A stretch of 19,456 bases of DNA from Pleurotus ostreatus/Saccharomyces cerevisiae fusant (lineage: Eukaryota > Opisthokonta): positions 1 through 19,456 of the forward strand of contig JAMQCK010000593.1 in NCBI GenBank assembly GCA_024196135.1. The letters are read 5' to 3'. A program made the position numbers and the translations under genes. The notes beneath the pieces are model-generated. The model did not search any database, had not been told where the DNA came from, and was given only the letters and a program-made list of their open reading frames with translations. This document shows positions 9,658 through 19,456 of the stretch, piece by piece; position 1 is the first letter of the stretch; the number at the start of each line of letters is the position of its first letter.

Positions 9658-12600
9658 ATGGCTGCAATCTCGAAGAACGACTTGAATGATCTGACCGTCA
9701 AGGAGCTAGTGCAAACAGCACGGAAGTTCCTCCTCGTCATACCTGCACGCATACAGAATGGAAAGAAGGTCGACATCATCGACCATATCAACAAGCACGC
9801 ACCTCCAGGCCTACTCGTGGAGTATGGTTGCATGAGAAGGGAGAAGAAGGAGGAACGACGGACGAAGCGCAAGAGAGAAAGTGACGGAGAATCGGACGGA
9901 GAAGGGAACAGCAAGAACGGGCCCAGGGTCATCCGCCGCAAGCGTGCACACGACGTCGACATTGACCAGTACTTGCGGCTGCCTCATCCTTCGGTTATCG
10001 CAGATCGCTACTGTCGCTTCATTGAGAGAACATCCAATGCAGCGCTGGCGAACTGGATCTGTGGAGTGTGCGCGCGCGAGAGGGACCATCTAGGAGCCGA
10101 CAGATCGACATCGACAATGCTGCTCGATCACATGCCCCATCCCCAGAAGTTACATCCCCGTCAGTCGCACCCACAGCACACCATCTACAATGGCATGCTC
10201 CTTGAGCCAGCAGGCATGGGCGTAGACGACGAAGGGAGGAGGACTGTCACAGTGTGCTCAGAGTGTCTGGACGATCTGATGGCGAAGCATGACAACCCAC
10301 CGAAGTACTCGCTCGCCAATGATCTCTGGATTGGGCCATCGTCGGCTATCCTGCAGCAGCTGTCTGTCGCAGAGCAGCTCTTGCTCTCGCTTGTGTACAC
10401 GCGCGTGTTCATCTACAAGCTACGCCCCAAGGTGGGCGGCGCCTTGAATGCGGAGTCAAATCAGCGAGCCATGCGTGGCAACGTGAGCTCGTATGACTTG
10501 GACCAAAACGGCGTAGCCGGCATGATTGAAGGCAACATCCTGCCTCGACCCCTGTCTATTCTCCCCTCCGTTCTCAGCGTCACGTTTATTGGGCCGGGCC
10601 CATTACCAAAGGACTGGCTATACTCGACCTTCAAAGTGCGGCGGCCGCTCTTGCGCGATGCTTTCTTCTGGTGTCGCGCGAACAATCCTAAACACTTCGG
10701 TTCAGTACAGTTGTCGGAGGAGCGGCTGGCAACTCTACCCGAGAACGGCGTACCCGAGGAGATCACAGCTTGCATCACGCAGAACGATGATACGGGCATT
10801 GTGGAGGAGGAGCACGGGGGATATGCACCTCAGGAGGAGGATGAAGGTGGGCTTGGTGCGCTTTCCTTTGATGGCCAATTACAATATTTCTGACAGATGA
10901 TGCAGCGATGGATACTGGAGCAACGACAACACGTGTACATGAGGAAACAGCGAGTGAAAAGACTTTACCTGGTAAGAGCTCTCTTTCTAGAACGTCCCTC
11001 GATTTGACGCAGGTGGCAGAGGTCATACCTTTTGACATTTCAGGATCCGTCGACACAGACTTGAAGAAACTCACCGACAAAGAGTTCGTCGCTTGGGGTC
11101 TCGCCAATTTGTGGCGGCTCGGACAAGAGGGAGGCTACATCGTACGCCACGGCAGTGATTTCGTCAACGACTTTGGTCCTGGAGGCCGTCGATGGCAGAA
11201 ACAGTCGTCTGTACTGGGCGACCATTCAGTTGAGGACAATTTCTTCGAGAAGGCGTACCCCGTGCTGTTTCCATATGGTCGCGGAGGGCTTGAGGCGACG
11301 AGACGTGTTCCCCTGGACTTTCGGGAGCATGTCCAATGGTATATGCGGTACAACGACCGGCGCTTCGCCACCAACGAGTCTTTCCTCTTCGTCGTCTTCG
11401 GCATCCTCCAACGCCGCGAGGCGTTGGGATCTGCGCGCCTTCAGATGCAGCGGAGGTCCTTTGAAAGGGATGCACTCACCATCATGTCCATCACTCCCGA
11501 CACGCTTCAGGCATCGGTGGATGAGGAAGAACGCGGTGTTCCTATCTCGGATCCTGCCGTGAAATTGCTTCGCTCCTATGTACACTCGACTGCGGCGCGC
11601 GTATCTGGCACAGATACAGCTCGTATCCGTCTGCGTAGTCAGATCTGGTCCACGTCGCTCACCTTTGGACCGCCAACCCTCTGGATCACCATCAATCCCA
11701 GCGACATCCACGACCCGGTCGCGCAGATTTTCGCCGGTGAAGATCTTGATATGGATGCTTTCCTCGCGGCTACAGGTCCAAACAAGGACGAGCGTGCAGT
11801 GGCTGTCGCTAAAAACCCGTATGCGGCAGCGAAGTACTTCCATTTTGCGATCAGACTCGTCCTCGAAGTCCTCATGGGTGTACGGGTCACCCCATTCCGA
11901 ACCATGTCCGAAGAGGGCATATTCGGTGAAGTCGCTGCATACTTTGGGACCGTCGAATCGCAGGGTCGCGGCACGCTCCATCTTCACATGCTCGTCTGGC
12001 TGGCAAACACGCCAACATCAGGAGAGCTTCACGCCATGCTGCAGGATCCATCCTATCGGGCTCGCGCAGTGGAATTCGTCCGCGCGTGCATACGCGCCTA
12101 CCTGCCAGGCCTGGACAATAAAGAGTCAGTAATGGCCATCAAGCGAGAAGCAGAAGTGCCGTACTCTCGTCCACTCCATCCATATGCCCCAGACTACACA
12201 GCCCGGGTGGAAGAGGAGGAGAAGCTGGTAGCACGGATGCAGCAGGTTCATACATGCCACCGTCGTCGGTGCCTCAACATCAACAAGAAGGGGTTGTGGG
12301 AATGCAAGCGTGGAGCGCCATTTGACAGGAATCCGGACGACTTCGTGCTGGAGGATGGACGATGGGGCCCCAAGCGACTGTACGAGTACATGAACGCCTG
12401 GAACCCTTCGATCTCGTTAACGCTCAAGTGCAACAACGACATCAAGCTGCTCACCAATGGTGCCGATACGAAGAGCATAACGTTCTACTGCACTTCGTAT
12501 GCGGGCAAGAAGCAGCAGAAGACGCATTCGCAGTCTGCGCTCATGGCCAAGGCATACGCATACCACGAGCAGACAACGACCTACCTTGACAGCATGCGCG

Positions 12601-15600
12601 ACCGTAACCGACTTCTTCTGAACCGGATGGTGCAGACCATTAATAGGGAGCAAGAACTGGCCGCACCAATGGTCATGTCGTATTTGATGGGCTGGGGAGA
12701 TGTGTACCGTTCTCATCACTACACGTCGATCTACTGGACCTCATTTACTCGCATGCTCACACGCGCATTCCCTGCCCTTTCTAAGTGAGTGAAAAAATCT
12801 TGTCGCTTTTTTGATGACTTACAAGGTACAGCCGGACGCAGAGAGAGGCAGGGCACGAACAACTCCTAGGTGGAGGAACTGCAGAGGCGGTCAGTACAAG
12901 TGAGACGACATTGAAAGCTTGGACTGATTGGCGACAGACAAGAGCCGCACATCTCATCGACGAGCACGGAGCCACGGAAATGGTGACGCTCGAGATCAGT
13001 GGCGCAAAGACAATATACCCAGCATCACAATATACGGACTATGTGTGCCGCGGCACCGCGCTCAGCGACTTCTGCGTCTGGCAGTTCTTTGTCGACACGT
13101 GGGAGACAAAAGTCCGGGGAGAAGAGGGCGAAAAGGATAGTCGAGCGTCCAATCCGCGACAACAGGAAAGGATTCCTTACCTGGACGGTCACCCGTGCAG
13201 GGGATCCAAGATGCGAGTCCGACGCCAGGAAGGTCACAATAACATCGGTAATCTCGTAGGCGCGCGGATCCCCAGCGCTGATGACGAGGATGCTGAAGAC
13301 CTGCGGCTTGCATCAATCCTCATGCTGCTCAAACCATGGCGCAAGCCCACCGACCTTAAGCAGGACAACCAGTCTTGGAGAACCGCCTTTGACGTCTTCA
13401 TGTTAGAGGCGAGCTCCGCCGAAAAGCGCGTCATTGCTGGGCTTCAATATTATCACGAGTGCCACTCTGCTGCGGAGGATAAGCGACTTTCACGGGAGGA
13501 CGGCGATGTGGGTAGCAAGGAAGCAATGGAGAATGACGACGAAGAAGGCGAGGACAATGCCGACCTAGATCAGCTGGCGGAAACAGCAACCCGAATACTC
13601 ATACTCACCGAGGAGGACGTGCGAGCTGAGGAGCAGTTGCAGATGCATGGCAGCATGCGAGACGTCTTGCATGGCAAGGGTGCCGTCTTGAGCGGTGTGG
13701 CCAGTGGACTGCTTCCGCATGTTGGTGATCAGTGGACTTTTCAACCGGCCAGCAGCGGAGTACTGCAGGGCGATGAAGACGAAGACGCCAAGTTGGAACT
13801 TTGGCAGGCTGAGATGAAGGCCCAAACCGCTCAGGCCAATCGTGAAGTACAGGTGCGCTCGTAGCATATCCAAATACATGTTGCTGATTATCTACTAAAC
13901 CAGGAGGATGAGTCAATAAGGGAACGAGCGGCAGGAGTCTTACCATCGGTGACAATGTTGGACGAAGAATGCCAGGGACGCGCGGAGCACATCGATTCTC
14001 GTGGCCCTGATCGCGAGGAAACAGAGAGGCTTCATCATGTTCATGTCGATGGTTTGCGGCCGGACCAGCGACGCGCGTACGACATTTTCCGATGGCATCT
14101 GGAGGAGACGTTAGCGGGGAAGAAACCAGCACCTATGCGACTGCTCATCTACGGCGAGGGCGGAACTGGCAAATCGCGTGTGGTGCAAACCATCACTGAA
14201 CTCTTCCGAGCGAAGGGCGTACCGCACCTGGTACTCAAAGCCGCGTACACTGGAATTGCGGCATCTCTCATCGACGGCAAGACTCTGCACGTCATTGGCC
14301 GTATATCAATCAACAACAAAGGCGAGGTGGATATCCCCGACTCGACGAAGAAGGAGTTGCAAGAGTTCTGGAAGGTGTACTCTTACCTGATCATCGACGA
14401 GTACTCGATGCTCTCTAAGGCATTCATAGCCAAGTTGTCGACACACGTCGCCATTGGCAAGGGGGCGCTTGAACAAGGCTCGTTCGGTGGCATCAACGTC
14501 ACCCTTGCAGGCGATCAGCATCAGTTCCCACCTGTACACGGTGCTGTCGCAGACCGCTTGTACCATCCGCCCCACACGACGGACAGTACCTGGATGATGG
14601 AGGGAAGAAACATATACGAGGAATTCTCCGACGTCGTCATCCTACGCGAGCAGATGCGGGTGGTCGATGATAGATGGAGAGCGTTCCTATCCCGGCTACG
14701 GAACGGTGTTGTGAAGGAGGACGATCTGCAGATGCTGGACGAGCTCGTACTCGATCATCCGAGGTGTCCCCCGATTCCCCAGGACGACCCGAGCTGGTCG
14801 CAACCCTTCTTGGTGACTCCACGCCACTCGGTGCGAAATGAGTGGAATGGGGCGGCCATGCGCGGTCACTGTGCGTCGAGTGGTCAGCGACTGTACATCT
14901 GTCCAGCAGAGGACACAGGTCCTAAAGGTCGGCCACTCACTCTGGCAGAGCGACTGGCAGTTGTTCGGCGCTCCAGCCAAGGCAGCAAGCCCAACGCAAG
15001 AGACTTGCCCCGGGAAGTCTTGATCGCTGTTGGCGCGCTTGTATTGGTTACGCAGAACATCGACACCGACCTGGATATCGCGAACGGCGCGAGAGGCCAG
15101 ATCGAGCGCATTGTGTTCGATCCAAGGGAGCCGGACCACGGGGAGGAGGGAAGTGTCGTCCACTTGCGGTACATGCCCAAGTACGTTCTGGTCAAATTGG
15201 AGCGCACGCGGGTGCAACGCTTGGAAGGTCTTCAAGACAGGGTTGTTCCTATAGCACCTCTCAAGTGTGGCATGAAAGTTACCGTTCGAGGTCTCAACAA
15301 ATCGACAACACGCACCATCAACAGACGCCAGCTGCCAGTGACGCCTGCCTACGCATTCACCGATTATAGAGCGCAGGGACAGACACTGCCTGCTGTGATC
15401 GTCGACATTGCCAAGGTTCCATCCGGTAAACCGCTGAATCTGTTCAACGTATACGTGGCGTTATCGAGGAGTAAGGGACGACGCAGCATACGACTACTTC
15501 GACCGTATGATCGCAACGTCTTCCGGCAGTCACACGAGCCAGAATTGCTTGCGGAGGATGACAGGCTTGAGAGGTTGGATGCGATGACGAAGGCGCGGTG

Positions 15601-15616
15601 GAGTCCTCTCGTTTGA
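9658..15616 (+). mobile_element. Helitron (rolling-circle transposon), coding core
   Basis: The span given is only the transposase gene. The true ends lie outside it and were not found: I could not identify a convincing 5' TC end or a 3' hairpin followed by CTRR. Helitrons move by a rolling-circle-like mechanism using the Rep nuclease and helicase encoded here (family knowledge). The element may extend left to include the divergent 333-residue gene and right to include the phosphoesterase relic, but this is inference. Confidence 0.85.
9658..15616 (+). CDS. Helitron Rep-helicase transposase, apparently intact
   Basis: A single protein of about 1,912 residues from exons 9658-10846, 10897-10971, 11044-12784, 12832-13852 and 13904-15616. 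All phases agree. The second intron (10972-11043, 72 nt) is in frame with no stop and could be retained, adding 24 residues. The first ATG in frame is at 9658. Residues 1-330 resemble the DUF6570-like region that precedes fungal Helitron Rep domains: two CxxC pairs (WICGVCARE, VCSECLDDL) and AMRGNVSSYDLD. The Rep domain has LTFGPPTLWITINPSDIHDP (about 626-645), the HUH metal site HLHMLVW (734-740) and the two catalytic tyrosines with lysine in FYCTSYAGK (Y903, Y907, K910). The PIF1 helicase has Walker A GEGGTGKS (1426-1433), Walker B LIIDEYSM (D1507, E1508), GDQHQFPPV (1545 on), FTDYRAQGQTL and ALSRSKG (1861 on). No key residue is missing, and no frameshift was found. Confidence 0.93.
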
Positions 15617-15819
15617 ATACCATTGAGTAGTTGTGATTATACACGCCATGTAGGGGGAACAAGCAGTGTTGTATAAAGGTGTTTTAGGGGGTCCGAAAGA
15701 GTACAATCCCAGTTCAAATGACACTCTAAAGCGTGTGGACGTGATCGTCATCAGCGACGTTCAAGCGGAACCTGGTCTCACACACCTGTACGAAAGGATG
15801 CAGATGGACATTCGTTAAC
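15617..15819. other. Spacer downstream of the Helitron helicase stop
   Basis: About 200 bases, AT-richer than the genes, with no gene. It must carry the 3' untranslated region of the transposase and possibly the element's 3' end. No hairpin plus CTRR terminus could be identified. Confidence 0.4.
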
Positions 15820-17275
15820 TCAACCACCCGTCGTCGACTTCCCAGCAACGACATCATCGTTGCTCGCCAGGTCCTGCCAGTCCTCCCCCTCCTGTGATCA
15901 GAGAATGCGTATCCATGCTGAGGCGCTTGAGGACCATGTTCGGCGTTCGGGCAACTTGCATCAGCCGTAGCCCAGGGTCGTCCCAACGAAGCAGTGGATA
16001 AGCGAGATGGCCGAGGTAATGTCCGGAACGTCCGCCCATGTATGACCCCTTTCGTTTGGTCCACGATCTGCACGTTGTGCGATCGGCTTTGTGCTACCCT
16101 CCGCCTTCGCGCTCGCACTGCCACCCTCTTCCTTCTTGTTAGCGTCGGGCGCCGGGCTTGCAGGATTGGGTGTCGGGCCCGTGGACTTGAGGTGCGGAGG
16201 GAGTTGGCGGTCGTTCGCAGGCGGCGCGGGCGTCGGGCCCTTGGTCGGCGCCTAGCTCGACGCGTTCGTCGTCACGGTGTTCTGGGGGTGGGGAGAAGCG
16301 GGGGTGGCGGCGGTTGTAGCGGTGCGGTGGTACGCGTAGTTGAAGCCTATCATGCATATTTAGTGTCAACCAACATAGAAAGAAACTAGTATCGCACCTT
16401 GGCTCTTCAGCTCCGCGCTGACGCGTCCCTCACGAATGTCAAACGTGAGCGCACCGAACGCCGCGTCGCACAAATTCCAGTTCCAGCAGTTCTTCCACGA
16501 CGGCTGGTCACCCGCGGGCGGCTGCGGGGGCGGTATTCGCTCTATCACGCTGAGCGCCTTCTCGAGCAAGACCCGCTGGTGCCTGTCGATCAAAATCTCG
16601 ACCTGCTCATTCGCCTGTCTGCGGGTGCTTGAGGTGGAGGAGATGGGGGAGAGGCGGCGCGTGAGGAGTCGGGGGACAAGGAGGGCGTGCGCAGGAGGGT
16701 AGGACCGTCGAGGAAGTGATAGCGTCTGGGCTTGGGCGCGATGATGTGGGGGCGGTCGGGGGTCAGTCTGTTTTCTATTAGCATCGTTGTCGAAAGTCAT
16801 TACCGCCGGACGCACCTGGGATTCTGCGAGACCAGGGTGCCAGTCCTGTCAGGAAAGATGTGGAGGCGAGGGGAGCTGGCCCGTCCGTGAGATCGGTGGC
16901 TGCGAAGCGAGGTCGTGCGCTGGCGGAGGGTGTCTGGCTTCCCCGGGGGCTCGCGTGCGTGACCGGCAGCCGCGTCTCCCTCTGGTCGAACACGCGCTGC
17001 GCCGTGTCCACCAGCTCGCCGATCTGCAGCGCCGTCGTCCACATCGTGCTCTGCCCGCCCGCGATCGTTGCGTTCCCCTCCCCGTTGTCGAACTTCTTGT
17101 GCGGGACGTGCGCCCCGCCGATCCCGAGCAGCCGCAGTTTCACGCCGCCCACGTCCAGCAGCCGCGTCGTCGCCTCGTCGAGCACGTGCAGGTTCTCGAC
17201 GCTGAGGTGCCCCGCGCGCCAGTGCAGCGGGCTGCGATGCATTATTGCGACGTGGACCTTGCGACGAGCGCGAGG
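15820..17275 (-). pseudogene. Decayed 5'-truncated DUF2433-type phosphoesterase gene
   Basis: Fungal DUF2433 proteins are calcineurin-like phosphoesterases (family knowledge). Minus-strand 17215-16960 encodes a well-kept middle part: NLHVLDEATTRLLDVGGVKL, HKKFDNGEGNATIAGG, TMWTTALQIGELVDTAQRVF, THASP. About 16600-16398 encodes the later conserved part: HQRVLLEKALSVIERIPPP, SWKNCWNWNLCDAAFG, REGRVSAELKSQ. A normal-looking 52-nt intron (16397-16346) is followed by FNYAYHRTATTAATP. Between these blocks (about 16960-16640) the expected sequence after THASP is unrecognisable and the frame is lost. A TAG stop at 16254-16252 interrupts the Pro/Ala-rich tail. The N-terminal metal-binding part (the expected GDxG region) is absent, with only a faint match up to about 17275. 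The left limit is approximate; the last coding-like tract (QEGEDWQDLASNDDVV) ends at 15820. It lies back to back with the Helitron helicase. Confidence 0.75.
15844..15864. repeat. 8-bp hairpin (AGCAACGA / TCGTTGCT)
   Basis: The perfect arms AGCAACGA (15844-15851) and TCGTTGCT (15857-15864) flank a 5-base loop. The site is about 230 bases past the Helitron stop codon and inside the decayed phosphoesterase tail. A subterminal Helitron hairpin is one option, but no CTRR end follows within the expected 10-15 bases. Confidence 0.35.
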
Positions 17276-17809
17276 CATTGACCGGTCGAATTGCTGCTTC
17301 CCGCGATCACTGTGATGGTGGGCTTCGCAAGGGGTGTGCGTCAACAGCGGTCTGATACGCAGGCACGCGTCACGTACAAACAGAGAAGAATGCGTGTCGA
17401 CGCGTAGGCTTTGTGGAAGGGGGATAAGGTTCGCTGCATGCTACTGAGCTTGCCGTCTAACGGGTCCTCCCCCTGACGGAGGTGGTGTCCCTGACAGAAC
17501 GCAGTCAGAACGACGACGATGACAACCACATATGCGTACGCACCGAGTAACGGTGATAAGCGACCTTCATTGTTTCCTCCTAGGCGCTAGCGCAACGCAT
17601 GGATCGTAAAGGAAAGGGGACAAGCTGAGGGTGTATCAGTATCGCATCCGACTGGCAGAAGCGCTTGACTTGCATCTTTTGACAGGTTTCAGTACACGGA
17701 CCACTATCGCTCGTTATTCTCGAAAGCATTGGCAGACGGCCAGAATCGCCATTTGGGCTTCGATCGTCCGCATGAGCGTCGCCCTTCAACAGTTACAGAG
17801 GGGCGAATC

Positions 17810-17838
17810 TTGGGTGCTCACGTGACGAGAGCACCCAA
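17810..17838. repeat. 10-bp perfect inverted repeat
   Basis: The arms TTGGGTGCTC (17810-17819) and GAGCACCCAA (17829-17838) are separated by nine bases (ACGTGACGA, which contains CACGTGA together with the arm end). The stem is GC-rich and stable. It lies in gene-free DNA downstream of the phosphoesterase relic. It could be a transposon subterminal hairpin, a protein-binding dyad or chance. The following bases (AATCTGTC) do not give a Helitron CTRR end. Confidence 0.5.
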
Positions 17839-18239
17839 AATCTGTCGGTCACATTGGCGCAGGGAAATCGTGGAAAGCACGTATGCGCGGAGGACGGGAA
17901 GGAAACGAGACGGTCTCAGGAGTGAAGTTGCCGGTACGGATTTGATGACGCTGGCGAACATCGACGGCAGCCGCCGATCACCGACGAAAGCGTAGGAAGG
18001 AAGGGGATGCGGACGGTTACGATCGCACGAGACATGATGATTGGCAAACACGAGCAAAGAAGGGGGAAAGGTCAGGACTGAAGTGGGATGTGCAGTGACG
18101 AAGGCACACAATTACGTGACTGCCGAGGAGGACGTCGCACAGGAGCCGCAATGGGCATAGAAGCTGGGACATGGGCGACTAGAGCAGTTGGCAAACCGGC
18201 ATACCATATATTCTGTGTTGTTCTCTTCACAAGCAACGA

Positions 18240-18373
18240 TGGCGCAGCGGTTTAGTGAGACCTCTCTGAAGAAGGAGGACTGCACAGGGACCCGCGTTCG
18301 AAACGATGGTAGGTACTCTGTTGAATTGTGAGCACTCAGGCTTTCCATTGCGTGCGCCGTCCCCGAGTTTTTT
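18240..18373 (+). ncRNA. tRNA-like Pol III unit, degenerate (possible tRNA pseudogene or SINE head)
   Basis: A good A-box-like element TGGCGCAGCGG is at 18240-18250 and a B-box-like CGTTCGAAACG at 18295-18305, 55 bases apart. A run of six T, a typical Pol III terminator, follows at 18368-18373. Between the boxes, a seven-base loop CTGAAGA (18266-18272) with a mostly paired stem CCTCT/AGGAG resembles a tRNA-Phe anticodon arm (GAA). CAAC at 18234-18237 can pair with GTTG at 18320-18323. However, the T stem pairs at only about three of five positions, the D stem is poor and the variable region is about 14 bases. An intact tRNA is therefore unlikely. A tRNA-derived repeat or pseudogene fits better. 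Confidence 0.35.
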
Positions 18374-19033
18374 GTCTCTCATCAAGAAACATGTATAGAG
18401 TATCCTCGGCGTCTGCAGATTTGATGGTATAGACTGGTCAGTGAATGTTAGATGCACGACGAGCCCGGGGGAGGGCATGTCATCATTTGTTTGGTACTAT
18501 TTGTGAAATAGGTTCCGCCCAAAGGCACCTGAGTAAGACCTTGCAAGCAAGGTAATTGGGGGATGAAGCGTGACCTGAAGCAGGGCGAACAAGGGGCGGC
18601 ACTGCCTGAAGGGCAGAAGTGCGTCAGTGATGGGGGGAATTCAGCCGTTAATCGAGGAGGATGGTCGAACGATGGGGAGTAGGAGGAGCTGGTAGCTGCA
18701 AGCTCAGCGTTCGTAGGCCCGTCCTGCCGCCTGCCGGAGAGTGGGAAGTAGGATATGTCAGCGGGGAACGGATAACCGGTCGACCACACGATCACGGGCT
18801 TTTTGTCGAGGGCATCTTACGCTTCGGAGATGGTGGGTTGATCGAGAGAGTCGAGGAAGTCGAGAGGGGGACGTTGCCCACTGCATAGCAATCCGAGGCA
18901 GCCGCTCGCTGGGAACTGGCTGCGCTTCGGTCTTGAATTTTCGGAGGACCGAAAGGACAGACTATCTGGGCAATAGCTCGGGTGAACAACGCGGTCTCTA
19001 AGGCGAGCTGCCGAGGTCAAGCTCGTAAGTGGG

Positions 19034-19060
19034 TTACGTCAGCGGAGCCGCATTAAATAC
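19034..19060 (+). promoter_or_regulatory. Putative promoter elements of the gene at 19099
   Basis: TTACGTCA (19034-19041) resembles an ATF/CREB-type bZIP site. The AT-rich TTAAATAC (from about 19053) is placed about 45 bases before the start codon like a TATA element. Both are judged by motif and position only. Confidence 0.3.
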
Positions 19061-19098
19061 TTAAAGCATCGCGCCACTGAACGTTGCCTTTCGCCGCC

Positions 19099-19456
19099 AT
19101 GTTCTCCAGTCTCACACAATTCCTTCCCGCTTCCCTACAGCAACAAAATGAAGAACGCGCCAAACAGAACGCCCAGGCCGTTCAGGAAGCAGAGGACGAG
19201 GGAGAGGAGGAACCTGTCCCCGAGGAGGAGGCGACCTCAGTGAAGTCCAAGAAGAAGGATCGGAAAGCGAACGAGGTCTGTGGTATCTCAACGCTCGCCT
19301 GAGCGCAGGTTTACGCGTATACCAGACATTCATCTTCGTGCGCCCACCGCCATCCAAGACCAACCATCCATTGAACCTCCAGGTTCAACTGGTTCCACCT
19401 CATACCCGCGCACCCGGCCTTCCCCCCTCCACTCCACGACAATCCATCGATTCCTC
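19099..19456 (+). CDS. Conserved hypothetical basidiomycete protein, partial at the 3' end
   Basis: Function unknown. The start ATG at 19099 has a strong context (GCCGCCATGT). Exon 1 (19099-19275) encodes 59 residues: MFSSLTQFLPASLQQQ, then a long Glu-rich acidic run followed by a Lys/Arg cluster (VKSKKKDRKANE), giving a charged, probably disordered N-terminus. A 50-nt intron (19276-19325, GTCTGT ... CCAG) joins in phase 0 to exon 2, which begins TFIFVRPPPSKTNHPLNLQV and continues past the window edge in frame. Ignoring the intron would end the protein at 19302. The FIFVRPPPSK-NHPLNLQVQLV segment looks like a conserved core I recall from Agaricomycete hypothetical proteins (memory, not checked). 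Its 3' end is not seen. Confidence 0.8.

Larger units (their letters stand above)
17276..19098. other. 1.8-kb stretch without a confident protein gene
   Basis: Short open frames on both strands have no consistent protein character. A minus-strand frame open at about 17580-17341 encodes a hydrophobic run (AYVVVIVVVLTAFCQG) but has no good start and no family. The stretch holds the inverted repeat at 17810-17838, the tRNA-like unit at 18240-18373 and the upstream region of the gene starting at 19099, which are listed separately. Confidence 0.45.

Noticed and set aside
11226..11987. 253-codon minus-strand frame inside the Helitron gene
   Set aside because: It lies opposite the conserved Rep exon, whose motifs are certain, and is a shadow frame.
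15724..15736. CTCTAAAG as a Helitron CTRR 3' end
   Set aside because: No hairpin stands 10-15 bases upstream, and the next base is A rather than the expected T.
16381..16392. CTAG followed by T (AACTAGTATC) as a Helitron 3' end
   Set aside because: It lies inside an intact-looking intron of the phosphoesterase relic, with conserved coding sequence continuing on both sides and no hairpin.
16787..17315. Two long plus-strand frames of about 150-164 codons
   Set aside because: They are antisense to the recognisable phosphoesterase relic, whose motifs lie on the minus strand.
1..19456. CRISPR arrays, rRNA genes, bacterial operons
   Set aside because: No spaced direct repeats and no rRNA-like segments were seen, and the gene structure is that of a fungus with many spliceosomal introns.

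Overview
The window looks like nuclear DNA of a basidiomycete fungus, most likely an Agaricomycete. Genes are split by many short introns (about 47-75 nt, GT...AG, often with a CTGAC/CTAAC-type branch site), the coding DNA is GC-rich, and the recognisable proteins are typical of mushroom-forming fungi. No prokaryotic features are seen.

Left end (1-3574, minus): most of a phosphatidylethanolamine N-methyltransferase gene (CHO2 type), 14 exons resolved, with the C-terminus beyond the left edge. About 2.1 kb without a confident gene follows (3575-5677); it holds only weak coding-like tracts. At 5678-6944 (minus) is a 349-residue protein of unknown function. Its paralog, 333 residues, lies at 8129-9337 (minus). 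The two share a motif block and identical intron phases (1-0-1-2), which makes both gene models much firmer. Between them are two small uncertain spliced genes that converge near 7640-7660.

Centre (9658-15616, plus): a complete-looking Helitron Rep-helicase gene of five exons, about 1,912 residues. It carries an N-terminal Cys-rich DUF6570-like region, a two-tyrosine HUH Rep domain and a PIF1-type helicase. No frameshift or stop was found, so the element may be autonomous. I could not fix its termini. The 333-residue paralog is transcribed divergently from the transposase across a 320-bp spacer containing an 8-bp dyad, so it may be element cargo.

Right part: just downstream of the helicase, on the opposite strand (about 15820-17275), lies a decayed 5'-truncated copy of a fungal DUF2433 calcineurin-like phosphoesterase gene. 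It still contains an intron, which fits DNA-level gene-fragment capture by a Helitron or simple relic decay. About 1.8 kb without a confident gene follows (17276-19098), with a 10-bp inverted repeat and a tRNA-like Pol III unit. At the right edge (19099 to the end, plus) begins a conserved hypothetical basidiomycete gene, cut by the window.

The genes do not form a pathway. The layout is two ordinary chromosomal genes at the edges, with a transposon-affected accessory stretch between them.
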